NCBI RefSeq assembly: GCF_900111115.1
Contig: NZ_FOGD01000001.1
Span: forward strand, 490,910 to 554,909
From: Giesbergeria anulus
GTDB taxonomy: Bacteria > Pseudomonadota > Gammaproteobacteria > Burkholderiales > Burkholderiaceae_C
Direction: 5' to 3'
DNA: 64,000 bases
The notes beneath the pieces are model-generated. The model was given only the letters and a program-made list of their open reading frames with translations. It ran no database searches and was not told the DNA's origin. Of this stretch, positions 1-7,593 are shown in pieces. A program made the position numbers and the translations under genes. Position 1 is the first letter of the stretch. Every line of letters begins with the position of its first letter.

Positions 1-744
1 GCAGCGCTGGCTGTGCCCATTGCTTCGGGCGTAGGCTTTGCAGGCGTCACAGCTCCAATGGTGGGCTTGATATGTCTTGTCTACCTCATTCCACGGCTGG
101 GCAACATGGAACTTGGGCAAGGGCTTGGCCGGGTCAGTCTTGGCAGCAATGAAGCGCTCACGGCTTGCGGCCTCGATATAGGCGTCACTCAGGCGCTGGC
201 CTTTGGGGCACTTGGCACCCGTGCGGCATTGCTTGCAGGCCCAATAGTGAGATTGATCGGCGTGGTCGGCATCGCGCCATGTGGGTGCAGGTGCTGGTGG
301 GCTTGGGGCTGCCACCACGGCGGGCGGCATGGCCTTGGGCATCAAACCTTGCAGCAGTGCCAGCAAGTGGCCCCGATTTTCTGGCGCGGCCTGCTCAATA
401 TCGGCGCGCCAGTCTTGCCGGGTCTTTTCACTGGCCCCCGTTCGATCACACAAAGCCATCGCCAGTGCCAGCAATCGAGCCATGCCGGGGTCAGGCAATG
501 GTGCGGGCGGCGTCCAATCTGGGGCGGTTGCCGGTTTTGACAGCAGTTGCACCAATTGAGGTTTACACGCCCTGATGTCTTGCGCCAATTGAGCAATGCC
601 AGCACGGCACCCAACGGCGTGCAATTCGCCACCAGACAAGGCCAGTTTCACGCCCAAGGCTTGCGCCTTTGCCAGCACTTGGGACGCGGTCAGGGCATCA
701 CCTTTTTTTATCTTATGGCCCAGATGGTAGGCAAGGGCGGCCAT
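1..744 (-). CDS. Partial unknown element protein: TubC_N-like N-terminus plus two CxxC modules (3' end outside window)
   Basis: An open frame of 248 codons without a stop runs off the left edge. The ATG at 744-742 overlaps the primase stop by one base (TGATG), so translation is probably coupled. Residues 1-70 have the look of a TubC N-terminal docking domain, with a helical start and then a segment reading LALSGGELHAVG and DIRACKPQLVQLL; such domains are common beside primases of integrative elements. A Pro/Ala-rich linker follows. The last part holds two related aromatic-CxxC modules, HYWACKQC and HHWSCDAC, which suggest zinc binding. No function is assigned. The frame was read by hand from the reverse complement and checked over the left 300 bases. 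Confidence 0.75.
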   Translation of the reverse strand, partial: MAALAYHLGHKIKKGDALTASQVLAKAQALGVKLALSGGELHAVGCRAGIAQLAQDIRACKPQLVQLLSKPATAPDWTPPAPLPDPGMARLLALAMALCDRTGASEKTRQDWRADIEQAAPENRGHLLALLQGLMPKAMPPAVVAAPSPPAPAPTWRDADHADQSHYWACKQCRTGAKCPKGQRLSDAYIEAASRERFIAAKTDPAKPLPKFHVAQPWNEVDKTYQAHHWSCDACKAYARSNGHSQRC

Positions 745-3509
745 CAAAATGCCACCTCGATAACTTCATCGTCACCGCCTTGGGCATTGGGGGATAGTTG
801 ATCTACCAATGTCCTGAATGTCCTAATGTCCTGCTCATGTCCTGCCGTGGTGGCATTTTTGCCTAAATTTTCAGCAAAAACCGGGGTTTTGGGGCTGGTT
901 GCAGGACTTGCAGGACTTGCAGGACATTCAGGACTTGGGGTCGTCAACTTTCCCCCGCTGTCGCAATCCTTCACGCTCCATTTCACGGTGCCGCCTACCT
1001 TGCCCAAGGACTTCACTTCCACGCCGATATAGCGCAGTGATGGTGCGGCGCGGCGCAGTGCATCGCCAAAGCCTTTGGCACTTTTAGGCCATGCGTCGGC
1101 GCCTAGGGGCTTGAACTTTTCCACTTCAGTCAGTAGCACCTTGGCAGACATTTCCGCGCTGGCGTTAAACCGGCTCTCGAACCATTCCAGCAATGCGGTC
1201 GCCACCGGGCTGGAATCAATGGTGCGGGCAATGCTTTCCTGCCGTGATGCGTGGAACTGGCGCAGAAACTCGCCAGCCGGGGCACCTAGGGCGCGCTCCA
1301 TTGCTACACCAAGCCGGGCAAAACCCGCCATACGAATGTTTTCGCCATCGGGTAGCCGGGTGCTGGGAAGCTCCTTGAGGGTCTGGGCCATAAGTAAAAA
1401 AAGCCCTGCCACCAAGGACGGATAAGTGGCCTCAAATTCGCGCTGAATGTCGCCATCCTCACGGCGCTGGTGTAAGCGTTGCGGCTCGATGCAGATACTG
1501 CGGTCGATCAGGTCATGGGCAGTAATGCTGGCCGAGATGCCGTTAATCACCACGGGCCGGGTGACGTTGATAACGCTTTCATCCGCGTCGGTGTAGTGCT
1601 TGCGTTTGGCGTAGCCCCCGCCTGTAGCCAGCACGCACAGTGCATCCTGCATGGGTGCAGCGAGGTGGCTCACGTTTTCGAATGAGACTACCCAGTTCAT
1701 GCCAGCACTGACAAATACATCCTCTACCGACTTGGGCGGGCTTCGTAGGTTGCTGGCGTTGGGGTCAATCAGCATCCGCAGATAGCGCTGTGTAGTGCTT
1801 TTGGCGCTACCGGCCTCCCCTACCAATTCCAGCACCGGAAAAACGCTGTCGGGGCGCAAGCATTCCAACAACCACGCCAGCACCAACAGACGCGCATCCT
1901 CTGGCACGTTCACAAAGTTCCAAAGCTGGCTTACCTCCCCCACGGTAGGCGTGGGCAATGGGCGCATGGTGTCCGGGCGCAAAAAACGCACCGGCGGCGC
2001 TTGCACCAGCTCCCAGCGTCCCGCCTCGATTTTGGCAGCCATGCTGCTACCGGGCTGGGCTAAATCCACATAGATAGCGCCCTCATGGGAAGCCGCACGG
2101 ATATGCACCGCCTTTTGTTCGCCGTCGTGCTGCGCCAGCCCATCCAACACTTGCAGGGCCTCACGCACGGATTGATCCCGTGCGGCCTTGCCAGAGGCTT
2201 TGTAGAACTCGGCCATCAGCCAGCTTTTGAACTTGCCACCGGTCAGACGGTAGGTTTCTTGGGCGCTATGCACCAGCGCAAAGCTATCCCTGTTTTCATC
2301 GTGGAACAGTTCGGTGCGCTCCAATACAAAGGCCACCAACTGGGAAGACAAGCTATCTTTGCTATCAGTATCTTGGCTGTCGCTATTTTCCAATGGCGCG
2401 AAGTCGGTCGCATAGGCTGGCAGTTCTGGTGACGCCGATTCCACGGGCGCAGCGGCATCTATCAGGCGGGCCACTGCATCCGGGCCTTCCTGTTGGTGCA
2501 GGTCGTTGAAATCCATCTTGCGGCTTGGGTCTTGGCTACTGACAGCCAGCGCCAGCACGCCAGCCACGGCTTGGGCGGCTTCGGTAGCCTTGGTCAAGCC
2601 GGTATTAGGTTCATCGGGCTTGATGTCGTTGTCTGCGGCCAAGATCAGCTTGGTATCTAGGTGCTTGGTGCGCAGTGCTTGGGCCACGGGCAATAGGTTG
2701 CCAGCGTCAAAGGCCACCACCACGGGCAAGCCGGTAGCCTCATGGATAGATGCCCCCGTGGCGAAGCCCTCACAGATCACCAGCACCGGGCCGGGCTGGC
2801 CTAGGGTGTAGAAGCATCCCTTCTTTTTGCCATCGGTCAGGAAGCGTTTGTTGCTCTTGCTGTCGAGGTCAGTCCCAATTGTTTGCAAGCTGTGCAGCGT
2901 CCCTGCTGTATCGCGCATGGGCACCAGCAACAGATTACCTTCTACGCGCAAGCCGTGGGGTTGCACGCCTTTGGCTACTAGGTAGGGGTGATCGGTCGAG
3001 GCGGGTTTTGCAACATCCCAGCGGGCCTGTGCTGTGGCTTGGGCCTGTTGCCGGGCTTGTGCCTGTGCGGCATCGCGTGCGGCTTGGGCGGCCTTCACAC
3101 GCTGGCGCATCGCCTGCTTTTCGGCTTCGGTCAGGGCGTTGTCTGGCTTGCTGCTCCACGTCTGGGACAGGCCCTCACGCCAGCATCCAAAGACGCCAGC
3201 GGGCACGCCATCCAAGTGCAAGACATACCAGCCCGATTTATCGCCGCGCTTGCCGTTGGAGCTGAAACGGTGCATGGTGCCATCGGGTTCTATGGACTCA
3301 GGCGGGGTTAGGCCAGCGGCCATGATGGCACTCAGGAATGCAGACTCAGGGCGTTCTGTAATGGTGGGCACCACTGCCACCGGGGCGGCCTCTATGGCTG
3401 GTGCTGTCAGTGTGGGCACTTCGGGCAATGCTTCTACCGAAGGTGCCAGCACTGGCATATCGCCAAAAATGTCAGCCTGTAGATCGAACGATTGTTGCTG
3501 TTCACGCAT
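744..3509 (-). CDS. TOPRIM primase-helicase of the integrated element
   Basis: A 921-aa replication protein expected to prime and unwind the element's origin. Residues 70-115 form a primase-associated segment. A TOPRIM-like domain spans about 190-330, with the acidic residue in ICEG (E247) and an AADND motif (D293/D295). The C-terminal half is a DUF927-like helicase with Walker A GEAGSAKST at 564-572. Fused primase-helicases of this build are typical of P4 alpha-type proteins and of ICE/phage primases. Its start overlaps the end of the upstream Ash-like gene by 8 nt, and its stop overlaps the next gene by 1 nt, giving a tightly coupled operon. Full length; no damage seen. Confidence 0.88.
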   Translation of the reverse strand: MREQQQSFDLQADIFGDMPVLAPSVEALPEVPTLTAPAIEAAPVAVVPTITERPESAFLSAIMAAGLTPPESIEPDGTMHRFSSNGKRGDKSGWYVLHLDGVPAGVFGCWREGLSQTWSSKPDNALTEAEKQAMRQRVKAAQAARDAAQAQARQQAQATAQARWDVAKPASTDHPYLVAKGVQPHGLRVEGNLLLVPMRDTAGTLHSLQTIGTDLDSKSNKRFLTDGKKKGCFYTLGQPGPVLVICEGFATGASIHEATGLPVVVAFDAGNLLPVAQALRTKHLDTKLILAADNDIKPDEPNTGLTKATEAAQAVAGVLALAVSSQDPSRKMDFNDLHQQEGPDAVARLIDAAAPVESASPELPAYATDFAPLENSDSQDTDSKDSLSSQLVAFVLERTELFHDENRDSFALVHSAQETYRLTGGKFKSWLMAEFYKASGKAARDQSVREALQVLDGLAQHDGEQKAVHIRAASHEGAIYVDLAQPGSSMAAKIEAGRWELVQAPPVRFLRPDTMRPLPTPTVGEVSQLWNFVNVPEDARLLVLAWLLECLRPDSVFPVLELVGEAGSAKSTTQRYLRMLIDPNASNLRSPPKSVEDVFVSAGMNWVVSFENVSHLAAPMQDALCVLATGGGYAKRKHYTDADESVINVTRPVVINGISASITAHDLIDRSICIEPQRLHQRREDGDIQREFEATYPSLVAGLFLLMAQTLKELPSTRLPDGENIRMAGFARLGVAMERALGAPAGEFLRQFHASRQESIARTIDSSPVATALLEWFESRFNASAEMSAKVLLTEVEKFKPLGADAWPKSAKGFGDALRRAAPSLRYIGVEVKSLGKVGGTVKWSVKDCDSGGKLTTPSPECPASPASPATSPKTPVFAENLGKNATTAGHEQDIRTFRTLVDQLSPNAQGGDDEVIEVAF

Positions 3510-4110
3510 GGCCGGGCACCTCCAAAACTTGCAGGCTTTTGAGCAGTTGCACAGCTTTGCGGCGGGCGGCGGCCACGTTCCCTTTGCGCAGATAGAACGC
3601 TGCCAAGCTGGCGCTGGTGGTGGCCTCTAGCAGGGCGTGGGCTTGGGCTTCGGTGGTGGTGGGGATGGTCGGGGCGGCCTTGGACGTGGGCGCAGTGCGG
3701 CCCATCAATGCGGTCATGGTTTCAAGTTCCTGTTTGAACTGTTGAAAACCACTCGGTGCAGTGTTCAAGCTGTACCGGGTGGGCTGGGTGGTTGAACAGG
3801 CGCAAACAGTCACCCCCCGTACCTTGCGGACACGGGACACCCAGCCCGAAACCATAGCAATCCGGCAAAAACCGGAGCGCTGGAAATATGGGCATGGCAA
3901 AGCCCCGCTATCGTGGGGGCCTTGGACGCTGTTTGCGATTTGTTCAACTTTGGTGTGTTCAGCACCGAGATTGATTTTGCCACAGCTCACACCAGTGGTG
4001 CAGGCCAGCGCCAGCAACTTGACGTACGGTGCAGTGCTGGCAAAATGCGTCTTGTCGGCGGCGCTCTCTTTTGCCTTTGGGTGATTGAGGGCGTTTTGCT
4101 TTATGGGCAT
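3502..4110 (-). CDS. Ash-like small element protein
   Basis: The ORF starts 2 nt after the AlpA-like stop, with a GGGGGTG ribosome site inside the end of that gene, giving 202 aa. The middle part (a Cys-containing stretch, GFCRIAMVSGW, then a segment ending in FKQELETM) has the pattern of phage Ash family proteins, which sit upstream of P4-type primases. An internal ATG at 3717 with AGGAAC eight bases upstream could give a separate 71-aa product covering the alanine- and arginine-rich helical C-terminus. Which start is used is unclear. A longer reading to 4386 would overlap the whole alpA-like gene and is not preferred. Function unknown; the Ash resemblance is from memory of the motif pattern. 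Confidence 0.6.
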   Translation of the reverse strand: MPIKQNALNHPKAKESAADKTHFASTAPYVKLLALACTTGVSCGKINLGAEHTKVEQIANSVQGPHDSGALPCPYFQRSGFCRIAMVSGWVSRVRKVRGVTVCACSTTQPTRYSLNTAPSGFQQFKQELETMTALMGRTAPTSKAAPTIPTTTEAQAHALLEATTSASLAAFYLRKGNVAAARRKAVQLLKSLQVLEVPGHA

Positions 4111-4112
4111 CT

Positions 4113-4313
4113 TTACACCCCCAGTAAGGCGCGTAGGTCTGCCGTCTTCCACTGCAAACGGCCATGCACGCGGATAGGACGCAGCGGCCCATTCTCTTTG
4201 CAGGCCCAAATGCGTAGGGTCTGGGGTGAACGGTTGAGGTGCTGGGCGGCTTCGGGTGTCGGAAGTGCTGTGCGTGTTTCTTGCGCCAGCGGTTGGATTG
4301 TCTTCATTGCCAT
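4113..4313 (-). CDS. AlpA-like helix-turn-helix regulator
   Basis: A 66-aa protein that is almost entirely a MerR-like winged HTH (HTH_17 type). Residues 19-60 contain the TPEAAQHLNRSPQTLRIW helix-turn-helix, then a small beta wing (RPIRVHGRLQW) and a terminal helix. Proteins of this size and fold regulate excision and early genes in P4-like elements and genomic islands. AAGGG lies about 8 bases before ATG 4313; a second ATG two codons downstream is possible. It heads the run alpA-ash-primase-TubC_N, whose spacing (2 nt gap, then overlaps) indicates one transcript. Confidence 0.82.
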   Translation of the reverse strand: MAMKTIQPLAQETRTALPTPEAAQHLNRSPQTLRIWACKENGPLRPIRVHGRLQWKTADLRALLGV

Positions 4314-4348
4314 CTAAAAACCCTTTGGTTCGTTGTAGATGGTTGTGA

Positions 4349-4379
4349 ATTATTCTGGCGCAAGCTCCCTTGCGGTCAA
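4349..4379 (-). promoter_or_regulatory. Putative promoter and operator of the alpA-primase operon
   Basis: On the minus strand a TTGACC -35-like box (4379-4374) and an AATAAT -10-like box (4354-4349) lie 19 bases apart, 36 bases before the AlpA-like start. The spacer holds a perfect inverted repeat, GCAAG-4-CTTGC (4360-4373), positioned where a repressor would block polymerase. Inference only; spacing is 1-2 bases longer than ideal. Confidence 0.4.
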
Positions 4380-4465
4380 GGCGCAAGCCTTATTGCGTGT
4401 GCAGCCTATTGATTTTTAAGCGTTGATTTGCCCAAAGCGCAAGGGGTTGCGCAAGGGGGTTGCAC

Positions 4466-5143
4466 CTACTTTGTCCGTTGATTAAACGCGCTGTAACCCT
4501 TGGGCCGTGGCTCTTTGCTGGGCAATAGTTGTCGGATACGTTGCTCTGTTACCCCAAAATGCAAGGCGGCTTTCTTGGTGCCATGCTCCTGTCGATAGGC
4601 CGCCAATTCTGCACGGGCTTGAGGTGTCCATCGTTTTTGCGCTGACGCTGGGAGCATGGACTCATCTGCTACGCCAGCAGGGGCCGCCAGCGCCAGCAAT
4701 TGCGCTAATTCGTTGGGCGCTGGTGTCGATAAAGTGGCATTATTGAATGGAAAATCAGGAAAGCAACCACGGGAAATAGCCCATGCAATTACTTCATCTG
4801 GCCTGAATCTAGGTTCAAGATGATGCTTATACCTAGGTGCGGTGTAGTGTGCAATCGGCGTCAGTTTTCCCGCTGTAATTGCATCCTCAATCATTCGAGG
4901 CAAGCCAACATCTTCCGGAACTGAGCGAATCACATGCGCTTCATTTTTATCTTCAACCAAAAACGTGCCATCCCCTAACTCATGGGTGACTTTGGTTTTC
5001 AATTCAAGAAGACATACATTCAATGATGAAGGCGGGTGGTCGCACTCGTCGGGCCATTCGCCATTCAGCAGACATTGAACTTCGCTGAAGCTCCATAAAT
5101 CGCAATTGCGCCAGTATCCGGCGCGGTCGTTCTCGTAGCCCAT
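4466..5143 (-). CDS. Unknown 225-aa protein with C-terminal HTH-like segment (cargo position)
   Basis: I do not recognise the family. The start at 5143 is chosen because GGGAGG sits six bases before this ATG; an ATG two codons earlier and a longer reading to 5173 lack a spaced ribosome site. The N-terminal 130 residues mix acidic and aromatic residues, with segments such as YWRNCDLWSF and EPRFRPDEVIAWA that look like a small globular domain. The C-terminal 50 residues resemble a helix-turn-helix (a helix rich in Ala/Arg, then KKAALHFGVTEQRIRQLL). It lies between the alpA promoter and higA, in the slot where satellites carry accessory genes, and its base composition looks slightly AT-richer than the primase. 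Confidence 0.7.
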   Translation of the reverse strand: MGYENDRAGYWRNCDLWSFSEVQCLLNGEWPDECDHPPSSLNVCLLELKTKVTHELGDGTFLVEDKNEAHVIRSVPEDVGLPRMIEDAITAGKLTPIAHYTAPRYKHHLEPRFRPDEVIAWAISRGCFPDFPFNNATLSTPAPNELAQLLALAAPAGVADESMLPASAQKRWTPQARAELAAYRQEHGTKKAALHFGVTEQRIRQLLPSKEPRPKGYSAFNQRTK

Positions 5144-5251
5144 GTGCATCCTCCCGAATGCTGCAACCCGCAATAGGTGCCACCAGCAAGCCAGCGGGAG
5201 GTCTGGCGGTTCGGTCGGATTGCAGCCCTTCCTAGCTGGTGGCGTAACTGG

Positions 5252-5581
5252 TCAGGCGTGGGCTGGTGTCTTGCGTGCAGGGCGGCGGGTGGGTGCCGCC
5301 TTGGGCTTGGATACCTGAATGGTCGGGGCCATGCCTGCGGTAGCGGCCATATCCATCAGGGCATCCAGCGAGAATAAATTTACCTTGCCGCGCATCAGGT
5401 CAGAAATGCGCGGCTGGGTAACGCCAAACAGGGCGGCGGCTTGGGCTTGTGTCATACCTTGCTGGCGGATGGCCTCGGTCAGACTCATCATCAGGCTGGA
5501 GCGGGCACGCATACTGGCCGCTTGCTGGGGCGTGTCCTCAATGGCATCCCAAATGCTGGTAAATCGCTGTGCTGTGGTCAT
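5252..5581 (-). CDS. higA: HigA-type XRE antitoxin
   Basis: A 109-aa antitoxin with a canonical XRE helix-turn-helix at about residues 35-85 (MTQAQAAALFGVTQPRISDL, then a helix with the LDALMDMA pattern). The basic C-terminal tail (KPKAAPTRRPARK) is unusual and may add DNA affinity. It overlaps the upstream toxin gene by 4 nt, the toxin-first order usual for HigBA. It is expected to neutralise HigB and repress the shared promoter. The XRE family makes the assignment firm; pairing follows from the overlap. Confidence 0.88.
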   Translation of the reverse strand: MTTAQRFTSIWDAIEDTPQQAASMRARSSLMMSLTEAIRQQGMTQAQAAALFGVTQPRISDLMRGKVNLFSLDALMDMAATAGMAPTIQVSKPKAAPTRRPARKTPAHA

Positions 5582-5907
5582 GGTGCAATTTCCTTCATTA
5601 AGTCTTTGAGCCGTTTTTGGGCCAAGTCAATATCGCGTTTGGCGGTCTGCTGAGTCTTTTTCTGGAAGCAGTGCAGCACATAGACGGCATCGGCCAGCTT
5701 GGCTAGGTACACCACACGGAATGTCCCAGCCTCATCCCATATCCGAAGCTCCGTTACGCCCTGCCCAATACTGGGCATGGGCTTGAAGTCATCGGGCGGC
5801 AATCCATGCTGCACGCGGTCTAACTGATACCCGGCCTCTCGCATGGCACTAGGCGGAAAACCGCGCAAGTCGTCCAAGGCAGTGCCCCTAAACTCAATTG
5901 GTTTCAT
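5578..5907 (-). CDS. higB: HigB/RelE-superfamily toxin (Gp49-like)
   Basis: A 109-aa protein of the phage-derived Gp49-like/HigB group of ribosome-dependent mRNA interferases. Diagnostic segments are a GVTELRIWDEAGTFRVVYLAK core and the C-terminal QKKTQQTAKRDIDLAQKR helix with conserved basic residues. It is first in a two-gene operon with higA and lies 46 bp downstream of the integrase stop, inside the element. It may stabilise the element or act in phage exclusion. Full length, no damage seen. Confidence 0.87.
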   Translation of the reverse strand: MKPIEFRGTALDDLRGFPPSAMREAGYQLDRVQHGLPPDDFKPMPSIGQGVTELRIWDEAGTFRVVYLAKLADAVYVLHCFQKKTQQTAKRDIDLAQKRLKDLMKEIAP

Positions 5908-5915
5908 GGGTAAAA

Positions 5916-5935
5916 GTATATTTGTTTTTGTATAT
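5916..5935 (-). promoter_or_regulatory. Direct repeats upstream of higB, possible operator
   Basis: Two identical GTATAT hexamers (5916-5921 and 5930-5935, plus-strand reading) lie 14 bp apart in an AT-rich patch immediately before the toxin start. On the coding strand the repeat nearest the gene forms TATACT, a good -10 box, only seven bases before the ATG, so the transcript would have little or no leader. HigA is the obvious candidate binder. Inference. Confidence 0.35.
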
Positions 5936-5953
5936 CACTAGGGCCACTGGGTA

Positions 5954-7294
5954 CTACACCACAGCACGCAGCTTGCCCGGTTCGATGGTGCTGTCCAACT
6001 GCACCCCAGCCAAGTGCAGGATATGGGCCTCTATCTGTTCTAAGAACGGGCGCAGCGCATCCACACTACGCGGCCTGTAGCCTTCGGCGGTGGCGCTGGG
6101 TTTGTGTCCCATCACTTGGGCAATGGCCCCCGCTGGTGCACCTGCCGCCTCTCCCAGTAGCGAAAAGCTGCGGCGCAACCCATGTAAGGTAAGGTGTTCA
6201 ATGCCAGCACTTTGCAAGGCTTTGGCATGGCTGGCGCGGGTGTCGGTAATGCGTCCGGCCTTGCCCGTGCTGGCAAAGACATACGGCCCCACTCTGGGCA
6301 AACCGTGCAGTAACTGCGCCAGATAGGGCGATAGCGGTATCGTTCTGGTGCTCTCTACTTTGTCGGCAATGGTCAGTTTGCGCCACTGAAAATCCACATC
6401 CTGCCATTTGAGCGCGGCCATTTCTTCACGGCGGGCACCCGTCAATAGCAGGGCACGAAGGTAAGCACTGGCAGTACGGTTGCCAAGCTGCTCAACACCC
6501 AGCCACCAGCCGGGCACCTGTGCCGCCTCTAAGGCATCGGTGCGGCGCTTGGTGCTGGGCAGGTTCTCTACGATGGCGGCGGCTTTGGCAGCTTCACGGT
6601 CGGTGAGGTTGCGGTACTCAGGCCGGGTACAGCACCAGCGAAGGAAGCCTCGGAACATCATCAATGCGCGGGTGGCTTGGTGTCTGCCTGCCACGGCTTC
6701 ACGGTCAAACCAGATTTTGAGCGTGTCCTCGTTGACGTTTGCCAGCGCCAGCGCCATGAGCGGGTGCAGCGGGCCGGGTCTTGTCACCCCTTGACCGCGC
6801 TTTTTTTCTATTCCACCGGGGCTGGCCATCGCCTCTAGGTCGGCACGGTAGCCGGGCTTCCAGTTGTCTTTGCGCTTGGGCCTGCCCTGCTCTAGGTACA
6901 AGGGCCACAGTTCACCCACGGTCAGAACTTGGGCTTGCTTGGCAGCTTTGGCGGCTTCGCGGTCTGCCTGTTGCTGTCGCTCTATCTCTCTGGGGTCTTG
7001 CCCATTGTCCAACACCACGGCTAGGCGACGCGCTTCGGCGCGTGCTTCCTCAATAGACCATGTGCGAACGTCCCCGATGGTGCGGCGGATGGTCTGGCGC
7101 TGGAGCTTGCGTTCAAACACATAGGACTTCGCGCCCGTGTTGGTTACGCGCACACGCAAACCGGGGGCCTTGGTATCTCTGAGGAACGCTTGCGCCTTCA
7201 CGTCCGTGCGACACGTCAATCGGTCGATGGCACCTGCTGTCAGTTCGATGGCTTGGGTAGTGTCTGGCGTGTCGGCTTTTTTGGGGCGGGCCAT
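5954..7294 (-). CDS. int: Tyrosine-recombinase integrase (P4-type)
   Basis: A 446-aa site-specific recombinase. The N-terminal arm-binding/SAM-like region (AFLRDTKAPGLRVRV at about 36-50) is the DUF4102 type found in P4-like integrases. The catalytic set is complete: R288 in LLLTGARREEM, H371-x-x-R374 in LHGLRRSF, H397 in VMGHK and nucleophile Y406. It reads away from the tRNA-Thr remnant, which begins 187 bp beyond its start, and is presumed to cut in that tRNA's anticodon loop. Intact, so the element may still be mobile. Confidence 0.93.
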   Translation of the reverse strand: MARPKKADTPDTTQAIELTAGAIDRLTCRTDVKAQAFLRDTKAPGLRVRVTNTGAKSYVFERKLQRQTIRRTIGDVRTWSIEEARAEARRLAVVLDNGQDPREIERQQQADREAAKAAKQAQVLTVGELWPLYLEQGRPKRKDNWKPGYRADLEAMASPGGIEKKRGQGVTRPGPLHPLMALALANVNEDTLKIWFDREAVAGRHQATRALMMFRGFLRWCCTRPEYRNLTDREAAKAAAIVENLPSTKRRTDALEAAQVPGWWLGVEQLGNRTASAYLRALLLTGARREEMAALKWQDVDFQWRKLTIADKVESTRTIPLSPYLAQLLHGLPRVGPYVFASTGKAGRITDTRASHAKALQSAGIEHLTLHGLRRSFSLLGEAAGAPAGAIAQVMGHKPSATAEGYRPRSVDALRPFLEQIEAHILHLAGVQLDSTIEPGKLRAVV

Positions 7295-7480
7295 GCGGGT
7301 TCCTTCGGTGGTGTTGGCTACACCAGAACCCGTGTAGCCACTGTGTAGCCACTTTTTGGCTATTTTGGCGAATATTCATCAACACTTGGCAGACTTCGCC
7401 AGTGGAGAAAAACATCTAATATATTGATTTTTATGGAACAAACCAACAACAATCAACACTCCGGAATCATTGTATCCCAT

Positions 7481-7527
7481 CATTCGTAATGAGAAGGTCG
7501 GGTGTTCGATTCATCTCTCCGGCACCA
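7481..7527 (+). other. attR: 3' remnant of tRNA-Thr(CGT)
   Basis: The stretch carries the 3' half of a tRNA on the plus strand: anticodon loop TTCGTAA (anticodon CGT), anticodon stem TGAGA, a proper T arm (GGGTG-TTCGATT-CATCT), acceptor strand CTCCGGC, discriminator A and encoded CCA. No matching 5' acceptor strand (GCCGGAG) or D arm exists in the preceding 75 bases, so it is not a complete gene. The break falls at the anticodon stem/loop, a usual tyrosine-recombinase crossover point. The native tRNA terminator follows, so this is the displaced chromosomal half; an intact tRNA-Thr should lie at the element's far left end. Confidence 0.85.
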
Positions 7528-7534
7528 AACAATG

Positions 7535-7566
7535 GCCCCTGATTTGTAAAAATCCGGGGCTTTTTT
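7535..7566 (+). terminator. Rho-independent terminator of the original tRNA-Thr gene
   Basis: An 11-position stem with one T/C mismatch (GCCCC and GATTT pairing with AAATC and GGGGC), loop GTAA, followed by six T. It starts 7 bases after the CCA of the tRNA remnant. It now has no complete gene in front of it. Confidence 0.85.
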
Positions 7567-7593
7567 GTTGCCCGCCGCTCGTAGCTGTACCCA

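Larger units (their letters stand above)
1..7527. mobile_element. Right part of a tRNA-Thr-integrated element (P4-like satellite or small genomic island)
   Basis: The segment contains, all on the minus strand, a tyrosine integrase, a toxin-antitoxin pair, an AlpA-like regulator, an Ash-like protein, a TOPRIM primase-helicase and a TubC_N-like protein. It ends on the right at a 3' fragment of tRNA-Thr(CGT) followed by that tRNA's terminator. Known for P4-type satellites: integrase at one end, AlpA regulator and alpha-type primase-helicase, with variable cargo between int and the regulator. The left end lies outside the window, so full size and packaging genes are unknown. Calling it a satellite rather than an ICE remnant is inference. 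Confidence 0.75.

Noticed and set aside
13-575. Plus-strand ORFs at the left edge
   Set aside because: They are antisense to the open minus frame that is coupled to the primase stop.
3959-4192. 77-codon minus-strand ORF overlapping the alpA-like and ash-like genes
   Set aside because: Different frame from both better supported genes, Cys/Trp/Arg-rich, no ribosome site.
4111-4386. N-terminal extension of the ash-like gene to 4386
   Set aside because: It would overlap the complete alpA-like gene and its promoter; ATG 4110 has a well-placed ribosome site.
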